A stretch of 7,001 bases of DNA from assembly GCA_947584825.1 (NCBI GenBank), contig CANPWR010000068.1, positions 1 to 7,001 of the forward strand, written 5' to 3'. Positions 1-5,142 of this stretch are shown here, piece by piece. The number at the start of each line of letters is the position of its first letter. The first letter of the stretch is position 1. A model generated the notes under the pieces. The model saw only the letters and a list, made by a program, of their open reading frames with translations, made no database searches and was not told the origin of the DNA. The translations under genes were made by a program, and so were the position numbers. The DNA is from an uncultured Clostridia bacterium (GTDB lineage: Bacteria > Bacillota > Clostridia > Oscillospirales > Ruminococcaceae).

Positions 1-676
1 AATAGCTTGCGTTCAGTTTTGAAGCGTCATCAAAAAGGCTTTCGTCATTCAAAGCAATCATACATAAAGAACTTGCATTCTGAAGTCTTTTGTCGATCGG
101 CGCTAATACAACGCTTTTGTCGTCTTTAAACAAGCTGTTTTTGATTTCTTTTGCATTATCTCCGACAAGAACAATTTCCCCAAAACCGTTATCCTGTCTG
201 TATTTCAGTATTTCCTCGTTACTGCAAACAGTATCATCGCATATACTTTCAATCTTTTCACCGTAAATTTTGTACGCTCCGAAATAAGACACATTCGGTC
301 TTGCCCGCATAACCGAAAAAACGATTTTATCACTCGGTTCTCCATTACATACATTCATAGCAAGTGACTTCAAAGTCGAGATACCGGCGCACTTTTTGTT
401 ATCCTTAAAGCATAACCCCTTGACCGCCGAAACACCTATCCTAAGACCGGTATAACTTCCCGGACCATTTGCAACAGCTATAGTGTCAATGTCTTTAAGA
501 CTTAAATTGGCGTCTGACAAAAGTCTTTTCAAAAGGGGAAGTAAAACCTGCGAGTGAGTAAGCTCGGTCATAACCGTAATGCTTGCCAGAACTCTGTCCT
601 TGTCTGCGATGGCTAACGACGCTATTTTGCCTGATGTGTCAACTCCGAGAACTATTTTTGATTTACCAATATCCAT
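1..676 (-). CDS. tsaB: tRNA threonylcarbamoyladenosine biosynthesis protein TsaB (3' end cut by window)
   Basis: TsaB is the catalytically inactive partner of TsaD in the complex that puts the threonylcarbamoyl group on A37 of ANN-decoding tRNAs (t6A). I translated this frame by hand; it stays open for 225 codons to the left edge. It starts with an ASKHA-type strand (KIVLGVDTSG, residues 7-16), has the THSQVLLP stretch at 40-47 and the TsaB signature GPGSYTGLRIG at 71-81. It ends at ...SKLNASY, where TsaB proteins normally have only a short tail left, so little is missing. The chosen ATG lies 4 bases after the tsaE TGA with no clear Shine-Dalgarno of its own, which suggests translational coupling. 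An in-frame ATG at 697 inside tsaE would add seven residues and has a GGAG directly abutting it, too close to be ideal. Expected neighbours further downstream are rimI or tsaD, out of view. Confidence 0.93.
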   Translation of the reverse strand, partial: MDIGKSKIVLGVDTSGKIASLAIADKDRVLASITVMTELTHSQVLLPLLKRLLSDANLSLKDIDTIAVANGPGSYTGLRIGVSAVKGLCFKDNKKCAGISTLKSLAMNVCNGEPSDKIVFSVMRARPNVSYFGAYKIYGEKIESICDDTVCSNEEILKYRQDNGFGEIVLVGDNAKEIKNSLFKDDKSVVLAPIDKRLQNASSLCMIALNDESLFDDASKLNASY

Positions 677-680
677 TTTA

Positions 681-1115
681 TCAGCCAAAGCGTTCATCTC
701 CGATGATTTCAATTTCCCTTTTGTTTTCACTAAGTCTTGTAATTTTTATGTATATTGTGTTCTCAGGAAGCGATTCACTTATATTCTCGCTCCACTCTAC
801 CGCAAGAATATTATTATCATTCATATAATCATAAAAGCCGGTAGTTTCGAGGTCCAGCGAATCTGTTATTCTATACATATCAAAATGACACAGCATGATC
901 TCGCCATTATTAGACCTGTATTCATTGACAAGCGCAAATGTAGGCGATGTAACCATATCTCCTATCCCAAGCCCCTCAGAAAGACCTCTTGTAAATGTAG
1001 TTTTCCCAACTCCCAAGCCGCCCGTATAGGCAATAACATCTCCGCCCTTCAGCTTTTTCCCAATGCTTTTTGCAAATTCAATTGTCTCCTCAGGCGAGTT
1101 GGTAACTACTTTCAT
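681..1115 (-). CDS. tsaE: tRNA threonylcarbamoyladenosine biosynthesis ATPase TsaE
   Basis: TsaE is the small P-loop ATPase of the t6A pathway; it binds the TsaB-TsaD complex and drives its turnover. The 144-residue length is typical of the family. Visible motifs are the Walker A loop GGLGVGKT (32-39), the TSPTF switch-like motif (56-60), HFDMYR (77-82) and EW (107-108) in the Walker B region. An AGGAG lies 7 bases before the ATG. The gene begins 16 bp after the membrane-protein gene and its stop is 4 bases from the tsaB ATG, so it sits inside a tight operon next to its functional partner. No irregularities are seen. Confidence 0.96.
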   Translation of the reverse strand: MKVVTNSPEETIEFAKSIGKKLKGGDVIAYTGGLGVGKTTFTRGLSEGLGIGDMVTSPTFALVNEYRSNNGEIMLCHFDMYRITDSLDLETTGFYDYMNDNNILAVEWSENISESLPENTIYIKITRLSENKREIEIIGDERFG

Positions 1116-1131
1116 TTTAGTTCTCCTGTTA

Positions 1132-1845
1132 TTATTTTAATAGTGCTTCTTCCGAATGGTCGTCGTATAAAGGCTCGTTAGATAAAACCTCGTTTATTTT
1201 ACTGTCCTTATTATCTTTAACAGGCTCAGACTTGGTTTCTTCTTTATTAACATCGGAATCGTTCTTATGCCGAACCTTAGTGTCAAATCTTTCTATAAAC
1301 GTAAAATACTTCTGCGCGGCTTCTATCTGGTCTATCTCAAACGGACACTCGTCTGCTATCTGCTTTGTGTTTAGAGCCGCAACGGTAAATTCTATGATTT
1401 CATTGCCGTCGTTGTCATAGAATATTGCGTTTGTTTTCATATATCTTATTACTATTCTTGAAACATTGTCAATAGCCAATCTTATAGGTGTTTCAACCGG
1501 AATAGCTCTGTCCCCCCTGAATCTGATAGGAATAGCATAGCTTTCCCACTCCTTGAAAGCGTATATAAAATACTCATAAGTGTAGGATTTCTTTCCCCTT
1601 GAGTTTGCAGTCGAGCCTGTTTTATTTGCAAATACGATAGTCAGATCCTTAACATCAACATCAGGCAGTACGTTTTCAACAAGTGCGTTCACTCGCAGAA
1701 TGTCACGTTTGAGTTTTTTCTTACGTCTCTTTTTACTTAGCGCCTTAAAAATTATTGCAGCCAGTATAATCAAAACTATTACTGCACAAACTGCGAAGAA
1801 AATTATGGTTCCCTTTTCACCGAATAGATCCTTTAAAAACTCCAT
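1132..1845 (-). CDS. single-span membrane protein of unknown function
   Basis: I do not recognise the family. The protein (237 residues from this start) has a short N-terminal segment, one strongly hydrophobic helix at about residues 13-34, then a very basic patch KKRRKKKLKR at 38-47. By the positive-inside rule this would place the bulk of the protein in the cytoplasm. A mixed alpha/beta region follows (about 50-188), rich in short beta-like stretches such as DLTIVFAN and SRIVIRYMK. The last 50 residues are charged, low in complexity and probably disordered (many K, E, D, N, S). Start choice: a GGAG lies 9 bases before ATG 1845 and only 3 bases before an in-frame GTG at 1851, so the ATG is preferred. 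The gene sits 44 bp after fhs and 16 bp before tsaE on the same strand, so co-transcription is likely, but a role in folate or t6A metabolism cannot be claimed. Confidence 0.85.
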   Translation of the reverse strand: MEFLKDLFGEKGTIIFFAVCAVIVLIILAAIIFKALSKKRRKKKLKRDILRVNALVENVLPDVDVKDLTIVFANKTGSTANSRGKKSYTYEYFIYAFKEWESYAIPIRFRGDRAIPVETPIRLAIDNVSRIVIRYMKTNAIFYDNDGNEIIEFTVAALNTKQIADECPFEIDQIEAAQKYFTFIERFDTKVRHKNDSDVNKEETKSEPVKDNKDSKINEVLSNEPLYDDHSEEALLK

Positions 1846-1889
1846 TTTCACAATCTCCGTTCATCTAATTTTTATTCAAAGACAAAAGT

Positions 1890-3569
1890 CTAGAAAAGTC
1901 CGCTGATATTTCCGTCATTATCACAGTCTATATTATTTGCAGCGGGAACCTTCGGAAGTCCCGGCATAGTCATAATATCCCCGGTATACGCAACTATAAA
2001 GCCTGCCCCGTTAGAAAGCTTCAAATCCCGAACCGTTATCTCAAAGCCCTCGGGCTTTCCGAGTTTTGTCGGGTCGTCGGAAAGCGAATACTGCGTTTTT
2101 GCAACGCAAACAGGTATATCCGCATGACCTAACGCCTCGATTTCCTTTATAGCCTTTTCAGCCTGCTTGGTGTAAATAACACCGTCCGCACGGTAGATCT
2201 CCTTTGCGATTATATCAAGCTTTTCCTTGATAGGAAGCTTTTCATCATAAAGCGTGTGGAAGTTCGTTTCACAGCCCTCGCACTTGTCTATAGTATCGCA
2301 TACCTTTTGCGCTAAGTCTGTTCCGCCGTTTCCGCCCTTTGCGAATATCTCAGCAAGGGACACCTCAACTCCCATATCCTTGCAAAAGCCTTTTATGTAA
2401 TCTATCTCGGACTCAGTATCTGTATGAAACCTGTTTATTGCGACCACTACGGGAACACCGAATTTATGTATATTTTCAATATGGGTTTTTAAGTTGACTA
2501 TTCCCTTTTTAAGAGCGTCTACATTCTCGTCAGTCAGCTTATCTCTGGCAACTCCTCCGTTGTATTTAAGAGCACGGATAGTAGCAACCAAAACTACGCA
2601 GTCAGGACTGAGATTTCCGAACCGGCACTTGATATCCAAAAACTTTTCTGCACCTAAGTCTGCGCCGAAGCCAGCCTCAGTGATACAGTAATCTCCCAGC
2701 TTTAAAGCAAGCTTTGTCGCACGTACTGAATTACAGCCGTGTGCAATATTTGCAAAAGGACCTCCGTGCATAATTGCAGGATTATTTTCAAGCGTCTGAA
2801 CAAGGTTTGGCTTTAGAGTGTCCTTCAAGAGCGCAGTCATTGCTCCGCACCCCTTTAACTGCTTTGCATAAACAGGATTTCCGTCCAGATCATATGCTAC
2901 CAGAATACGCTCAAGCCGTTTCTTTAAGTCGTCCAGATCTGACGCTAAACACAGCACAGCCATTATCTCGGTAGCAACGGTTATCTGAAAACCGTCCTCA
3001 CGCGGAATACCGTTTACCTTTCCTCCAAGACCTATGTTTATATATCTTAGCGCTCTGTCGTTCATATCAAGACAGCGCTTTATGAGGATTCTTCTCTGAT
3101 CTATTCTAAGCTCGTTGCCCTGTTGCATATGGTTATCAATAAGAGCGCAAAGCAAGTTGTTTGCAGAGGTTATTGCGTGCATATCCCCAGTAAAATGCAA
3201 ATTTATGTCCTCCATAGGCACGACCTGAGCGTATCCTCCGCCTGCCGCACCGCCCTTTATTCCGAAAACAGGACCTAATGAAGGCTCTCTCAATGCCAAA
3301 ACAGCATTTTTATTTATCTTTGCCATAGCCTGAGCAAGACCAACTGAAATAGTAGTTTTCCCCTCTCCCGCAGGAGTCGGATTAATAGCGGTCACTAAGA
3401 TAAGCTTACCGTCTTTTTTGCTTTCAAGCTTTTTGAAAAGAGATTCCGACAGCTTTGCCTTGTAATGTCCATAAGGCTCGATATCCTCGTCATCGACACC
3501 TAGCTTTTTGGCGATCTCGTTGATTTTCAGCATTTTTGCCTTTGAAGCGATCTCAATATCAGATAACAT
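1890..3569 (-). CDS. fhs: Formate--tetrahydrofolate ligase (10-formyl-THF synthetase)
   Basis: This cytoplasmic enzyme makes 10-formyl-THF from formate, ATP and THF. It feeds purine and fMet synthesis, or the Wood-Ljungdahl methyl branch in acetogens. From this start the protein is 559 residues, the usual family length. It shows the ATP loop TPAGEGKTT (65-73), the family signature GIKGGAAGGGY (103-113) and the second signature VATIRALKYNGG (328-339), and it ends in the normal GLF-type tail. The start is set by a strong GGAGGG five bases before ATG 3569. A longer frame up to 3653 would overlap the promoter and adds 28 residues not expected in the family. It is the first gene of the minus-strand block with its own promoter. 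The sequence alone does not show whether the host is an acetogen; many gut clostridia carry fhs without that pathway. Confidence 0.97.
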   Translation of the reverse strand: MLSDIEIASKAKMLKINEIAKKLGVDDEDIEPYGHYKAKLSESLFKKLESKKDGKLILVTAINPTPAGEGKTTISVGLAQAMAKINKNAVLALREPSLGPVFGIKGGAAGGGYAQVVPMEDINLHFTGDMHAITSANNLLCALIDNHMQQGNELRIDQRRILIKRCLDMNDRALRYINIGLGGKVNGIPREDGFQITVATEIMAVLCLASDLDDLKKRLERILVAYDLDGNPVYAKQLKGCGAMTALLKDTLKPNLVQTLENNPAIMHGGPFANIAHGCNSVRATKLALKLGDYCITEAGFGADLGAEKFLDIKCRFGNLSPDCVVLVATIRALKYNGGVARDKLTDENVDALKKGIVNLKTHIENIHKFGVPVVVAINRFHTDTESEIDYIKGFCKDMGVEVSLAEIFAKGGNGGTDLAQKVCDTIDKCEGCETNFHTLYDEKLPIKEKLDIIAKEIYRADGVIYTKQAEKAIKEIEALGHADIPVCVAKTQYSLSDDPTKLGKPEGFEITVRDLKLSNGAGFIVAYTGDIMTMPGLPKVPAANNIDCDNDGNISGLF

Positions 3570-3574
3570 AAAAA

Positions 3575-3580
3575 CCCTCC
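3575..3580 (-). promoter_or_regulatory. Ribosome binding site deciding the fhs start
   Basis: GGAGGG on the minus strand, five bases before ATG 3569. It fixes that ATG as the start over the longer in-frame ORF beginning at 3653. Confidence 0.9.
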
Positions 3581-3632
3581 TAATATATAAAAGTATATAT
3601 GTAAATGTCTTATCCATACAATACTTATTAAT

Positions 3633-3661
3633 AGTATAGCATACATTATCCAATTTTGCAA
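3633..3661 (-). promoter_or_regulatory. Sigma-A-type promoter of fhs (extended -10)
   Basis: Read on the minus strand: -35 TTGCAA (3656-3661), 17-bp spacer, -10 TATACT (3633-3638) preceded by TGC, giving an extended -10. Transcription would start near 3626 and leave a leader of roughly 57 nt before the fhs ATG. No riboswitch-sized structure fits in that leader. The -35 hexamer is its own reverse complement and also lies at -35 distance from a plus-strand -10 (3678-3683). Confidence 0.75.
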
Positions 3662-3683
3662 AATTTTTTGTTTATGGTATAAT
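3656..3683 (+). promoter_or_regulatory. Possible divergent plus-strand promoter sharing the fhs -35
   Basis: On the plus strand the same TTGCAA (3656-3661) is followed, after 16 bp, by TATAAT (3678-3683) preceded by TGG, an extended -10. A transcript would begin near 3690 and run towards the toxin-like peptide. No gene with a normal start lies directly downstream, and AT-rich spacers produce such matches by chance, so activity is uncertain. Confidence 0.4.
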
Positions 3684-3710
3684 AAAATATAAAATAGAGG
3701 CTATCCTCTA
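3681..3710 (-). terminator. Rho-independent terminator candidate upstream of fhs
   Basis: On the minus strand a hairpin TAGAGG-loop ATAG-CCTCTA (3695-3710) is followed by a T-rich run (3681-3694). It would stop leftward transcription coming from the small-RNA gene before it enters fhs. The T run is interrupted by A residues, so strength is uncertain. Confidence 0.45.
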
Positions 3711-3799
3711 ACCTCAACTTTAGAAATAAGAGACAAGAGCAAGAGGAAAGAAAATACTATCAGAACTTTGTGGTACTTTTAACTTATCATCGACCCTAC
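3711..3799. other. Spacer with no recognised gene
   Basis: This lies within the stretch of about 320 bases between the fhs start and the small peptide gene. It contains a purine-rich tract on the plus strand (3721-3754) and nothing else I can support. One plus frame is open from 3730 into the peptide gene, but it contains no ATG, GTG or TTG before 3889. Confidence 0.5.
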
Positions 3800-3828
3800 T
3801 TGACAAACTTTTTAACATTATATATAAT
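3800..3828 (+). promoter_or_regulatory. Consensus promoter of the toxin-like mRNA
   Basis: A perfect -35 TTGACA (3800-3805), 17-bp spacer and perfect -10 TATAAT (3823-3828). Transcription should start near A3835, about 54 nt before the peptide ATG. A full-consensus promoter for a 29-codon ORF is typical of type I toxin loci. Confidence 0.85.
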
Positions 3829-3834
3829 TGGTGC

Positions 3835-3870
3835 AAGAGTACTGTACATAACGGTTGGCGGTTTCTCCCC
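3835..3870 (+). repeat. Left arm of imperfect inverted repeat
   Basis: This is the 5' leader of the toxin-like mRNA. It contains AAGAGTACTGTAC (3835-3847) and GGTTGGCGGTTTCTCCC (3853-3869). Both blocks recur in the same order on the opposite strand at 4093-4049, that is, at the 5' end of the small RNA. The two copies differ in the distance between the blocks, by one inserted A in the second block and by a few substitutions. Confidence 0.8.
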
Positions 3871-3881
3871 AAAAAGGGGGG
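3865..3881 (+). promoter_or_regulatory. Hairpin masking the toxin ribosome binding site
   Basis: CTCCCC (3865-3870), loop AAAAA, GGGGGG (3876-3881) form a six-pair stem including one U-G pair. The right arm is the Shine-Dalgarno core, part of AAGGGGGGTGAT, a near match to the extended anti-16S complement AAGGAGGTGAT. The core ends seven bases before ATG 3889. The site would be strong when open and hidden when folded. Confidence 0.7.
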
Positions 3882-3888
3882 TGATGAT

Positions 3889-3978
3889 ATGGTATCATAT
3901 TATGAATTATTTTCATTCATTAGCATGATAACTGAAATTATCACTCTAGCTTTTCTTATATTTAACAAGAAAAATTAG
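3889..3978 (+). CDS. Small hydrophobic peptide, probable type I toxin (holin-like toxin type)
   Basis: A 29-codon ORF too short for usual gene callers. The peptide starts MVSYYELF, continues with a hydrophobic stretch to about residue 25 (I, M, L, F, A with two T and one E), and ends in a short basic NKKN tail. A short single span with a basic tail is what is known from type I toxins and the annotated putative holin-like toxin peptides of Firmicutes; the M-V-[ST]-Y-x-E-L-F opening resembles what I recall of the latter. Support beyond the peptide: an excellent Shine-Dalgarno site, a perfect promoter, a leader hairpin masking the site, and a convergent small RNA ending in the same terminator. 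Expected action, by analogy only, is insertion into the membrane when the small RNA is lost. Alternatives are a short regulatory membrane peptide, or a non-toxic decayed relative. Confidence 0.72.
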   Translation: MVSYYELFSFISMITEIITLAFLIFNKKN

Positions 3979-3997
3979 AAGTTCTTTATTAAAATAA

Positions 3998-4037
3998 AAA
4001 AGAACAACCGCCACTCTCTAAAGTAGGTTGTTCTTTT
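3998..4037. terminator. Bidirectional terminator shared by the toxin-like mRNA and the small RNA
   Basis: A 12-bp stem AAAAGAACAACC (3998-4009) / GGTTGTTCTTTT (4026-4037) with a 16-base loop. On the minus strand it is followed by a long T-rich run (4000 down to about 3987), a strong terminator for the small RNA. On the plus strand the T run is only four bases, so some readthrough of the toxin mRNA is likely. Any RNAs ending here are fully complementary over this segment. Confidence 0.85.
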
Positions 4038-4048
4038 AACAACATATA

Positions 4049-4093
4049 GGGAGTAAACCGCCAAGGCATTAACTTGCCGAGTACGGTACTCTT
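4049..4093 (-). repeat. Right arm of imperfect inverted repeat
   Basis: Read on the minus strand this is AAGAGTACCGTAC (4093-4081), then after a longer gap CCTTGGCGGTTTACTCCC (4066-4049). It matches the toxin leader at 3835-3869. The extra material between the blocks forms the GGCA/TGCC hairpin found only in this copy. Confidence 0.8.
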
Positions 4094-4096
4094 TTT
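4079..4096 (+). terminator. Backup plus-strand terminator for toxin mRNA readthrough
   Basis: The palindrome GAGTACGGTACTC (4079-4091) is followed directly by TTTTT (4092-4096). If the mRNA passes the weak plus-strand side of the shared terminator it could end here. It would then contain sequence complementary to its own 5' leader and to the whole small RNA. The stem is short with a tiny loop, so this is tentative. Confidence 0.45.
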
Positions 4097-4104
4097 ATAT
4101 TTAT

Positions 4105-4132
4105 ATTATAACTTATTATTTTATTTTGTCAA
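4105..4132 (-). promoter_or_regulatory. Consensus promoter of the small RNA
   Basis: On the minus strand: perfect -35 TTGACA (4127-4132), 16-bp spacer, perfect -10 TATAAT (4105-4110). Predicted start is near 4097. With the facing toxin promoter this gives two full-consensus promoters about 300 bp apart pointing at each other, hard to explain by chance. Confidence 0.85.
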
Positions 4133-4199
4133 GCATTTAAGACAAGAATTTCTTATCACCAGATACTTCTAAACTCTATCTGTAGAAAGGAAAACCAAA

Positions 4200-4934
4200 A
4201 TGCCAAGATTTTTTGTAGATAAAAATAACATAACGGAAAATCATATTACAATTGAAGGCGGCGACGCTTTACATATAGGACGGTCCCTCAGAATGAAAAT
4301 CGGAGACGGGCTTGTTCTTTGCAGTGATAAAACTGACTATATCGCAAAGATCCTGAGTATAAGCGACAAAGAAGTGTATTGCGAGATTCTGTCAAAGTCG
4401 CCTATAAACACCGAGCCTGATATTGAACTAACATTATATCAGGCTGTTCCGAAGCTTGACAAACTCGAGCTTATCATTCAAAAGGCTGTCGAGCTGGGAG
4501 TTGCGAAAATCGTTCCTGTTATAACCTCACGCTGTATTTCCCGACCCGATAAAAAAAGCTTTGCAAAGAAAAAGGAGCGTCTTAATAAAATTTCTCTTGA
4601 AGCGGCAAAGCAGTCAAACAGAGGAATAATTCCGGAAGTTTCGGATATACTAGACTTTAAAACCGCAGTTTTAAGGCTCTCTGAAAACGATTTTTCGTTT
4701 GTTTGCTATGAAAAGGGCGGAGTTCCCTTTTCAAGCGTTGTTAATACTTCCGATTTTAGGAACAAAAGCGTCGGTCTTCTTATAGGAAGCGAGGGCGGCT
4801 TTGAAGAAAGCGAAATAGAATACTGCGAGAATAAGGGTATAAAAACAATCAGCATGGGAAAACGCATTTTGCGGTGCGAGACTGCCCCGATAAGCGCTGT
4901 CAGCATTATAATGGCACTAAGCGGAAATATGTAA
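4200..4934 (+). CDS. rsmE: 16S rRNA (uracil(1498)-N3)-methyltransferase RsmE
   Basis: RsmE methylates N3 of U1498 in helix 44 of 16S rRNA using S-adenosylmethionine, acting on the 30S subunit. The 244 residues match the family length. An N-terminal PUA-like domain (about 1-72, opening MPRFFV) is followed by a SPOUT domain. Visible motifs are PKLDKLELIIQKAVELGV (84-101), EAAKQSNR (134-141), and the trefoil-knot SAM site formed by IGSEGGF (195-201) and MGKRILRCETAP (219-230). A GAAAGG-type ribosome site ends about 8-9 bases before the ATG. No strong own promoter is seen; TTGTCA at 4126 with a poor -10 at 4151 (19-bp spacing) is the best I find. In many Firmicutes this gene follows prmA or dnaJ, but here it stands alone behind the toxin-like locus. 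Confidence 0.96.
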   Translation: MPRFFVDKNNITENHITIEGGDALHIGRSLRMKIGDGLVLCSDKTDYIAKILSISDKEVYCEILSKSPINTEPDIELTLYQAVPKLDKLELIIQKAVELGVAKIVPVITSRCISRPDKKSFAKKKERLNKISLEAAKQSNRGIIPEVSDILDFKTAVLRLSENDFSFVCYEKGGVPFSSVVNTSDFRNKSVGLLIGSEGGFEESEIEYCENKGIKTISMGKRILRCETAPISAVSIIMALSGNM

Positions 4935-4947
4935 ATTAATTAAACTT

Positions 4948-4974
4948 AATAGTCAAAGCTATTACTATTTTTTT
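4948..4974 (+). terminator. Weak AT-rich terminator after rsmE
   Basis: AATAGT (4948-4953) and ACTATT (4964-4969) form a stem with a 10-base loop and run into a T tract ending at 4974. The stem is AT-rich and short, but its position just after the rsmE stop and before the next promoter fits. Confidence 0.45.
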
Positions 4975-5004
4975 GCTAATCAGGAATAAAATTCATTAAA
5001 AGGC

Positions 5005-5033
5005 TTGAAATTGTCAGAATAAAGTGTTATAAT
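5005..5033 (+). promoter_or_regulatory. Strong sigma-A promoter of the 98-residue protein gene
   Basis: -35 TTGAAA (5005-5010), 17-bp spacer, perfect -10 TATAAT (5028-5033) preceded by TGT, an extended -10. The start should be near 5040, giving a leader of about 95 nt, long for so small a gene. Confidence 0.8.
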
Positions 5034-5075
5034 TTTGTTGTAGTTTTGATAAAATAATATCATCCAAAAGGAGTT

Positions 5076-5094
5076 TAACGTGAACTTCACGTTA
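5076..5094. promoter_or_regulatory. 19-bp perfect palindrome in the leader
   Basis: TAACGTGAACTTCACGTTA has two 9-base arms around a single C. It lies about 36 nt after the predicted transcription start. It could be a repressor operator, or an RNA hairpin just after a Shine-Dalgarno-like AAAGGAG (5066-5072). No T run follows, so it is not a terminator. Confidence 0.6.
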
Positions 5095-5142
5095 GAAAGG
5101 AAGCCTTTAAAAAGTAAGGGTATGGTGATTAATTATGAGTAA
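5080..5142 (+). CDS. Possible 20-codon upstream leader ORF
   Basis: AAAGGAG (5066-5072) sits about seven bases before a GTG at 5080. The frame runs 20 codons (opening MNFTLERKP if GTG is read as Met) to a TAA at 5140-5142. Its end overlaps the start of the 98-residue protein in ATGAGTAA, an arrangement typical of translational coupling. The GTG lies inside the palindrome at 5076-5094, so folding would affect its use. The peptide has no run of a single amino acid that would suggest classical attenuation. It may be a chance ORF. Confidence 0.35.
   Translation: MNFTLERKPLKSKGMVINYE

Larger units (their letters stand above)
3990..4097 (-). ncRNA. Small RNA convergent to the toxin, candidate type I antitoxin
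   Basis: A transcript of about 100 nt is predicted from the minus-strand consensus promoter (start near 4097) to the shared terminator. In order it has a 5' palindromic hairpin GAGUACCGUACUC, a second hairpin GGCA-loop-UGCC (4078-4065), an apparently unpaired stretch including UUGGCGGUUUACUCCC, and the terminator hairpin. No ORF with a ribosome site is seen. It is antisense to the mRNA 3' end. It also carries a copy of the mRNA's own Shine-Dalgarno-masking element (CUCCC), which could pair in trans with GGGGGG before the toxin ATG. The layout, two convergent RNAs with a shared terminator, resembles the pAD1 par (fst/RNA II) arrangement. Function is inferred. Confidence 0.68.

Noticed and set aside
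579..1181. 200-codon plus-strand ORF opposite tsaE and tsaB
   Set aside because: It is a shadow of two clearly conserved minus-strand genes and shows no recognisable protein features or ribosome site.
1852..1889. Hairpin AGAC-TTTT-GTCT after the fhs stop as a terminator
   Set aside because: The stem is only four pairs with no clean T run, and the next gene follows closely with its own ribosome site, so readthrough is expected.
3570..3626. Riboswitch in the fhs leader
   Set aside because: The leader from the predicted start is under 60 nt, AT-rich and without conserved-looking stems; too short for a THF or similar aptamer.
3570..3653. N-terminal extension of fhs by 28 residues from ATG 3653
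   Set aside because: It overlaps the fhs -10 and the expected transcription start, has no ribosome site, and the downstream ATG at 3569 has a strong GGAGGG and gives the family's normal length.
3730..3978. Long open plus frame (53 codons) fused in frame to the small peptide
   Set aside because: It contains no ATG, GTG or TTG before 3889 and spans the toxin promoter and leader structures; only an ATA after a weak AGAGGAAAG could start it. The openness is probably chance.
3835..4093. Inverted repeats read as ends of a MITE or insertion sequence
   Set aside because: No target-site duplication, no transposase, and the repeats coincide exactly with the 5' parts of two convergently transcribed RNAs, so a regulatory explanation fits better. 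A small mobile cassette cannot be fully excluded without comparing relatives.
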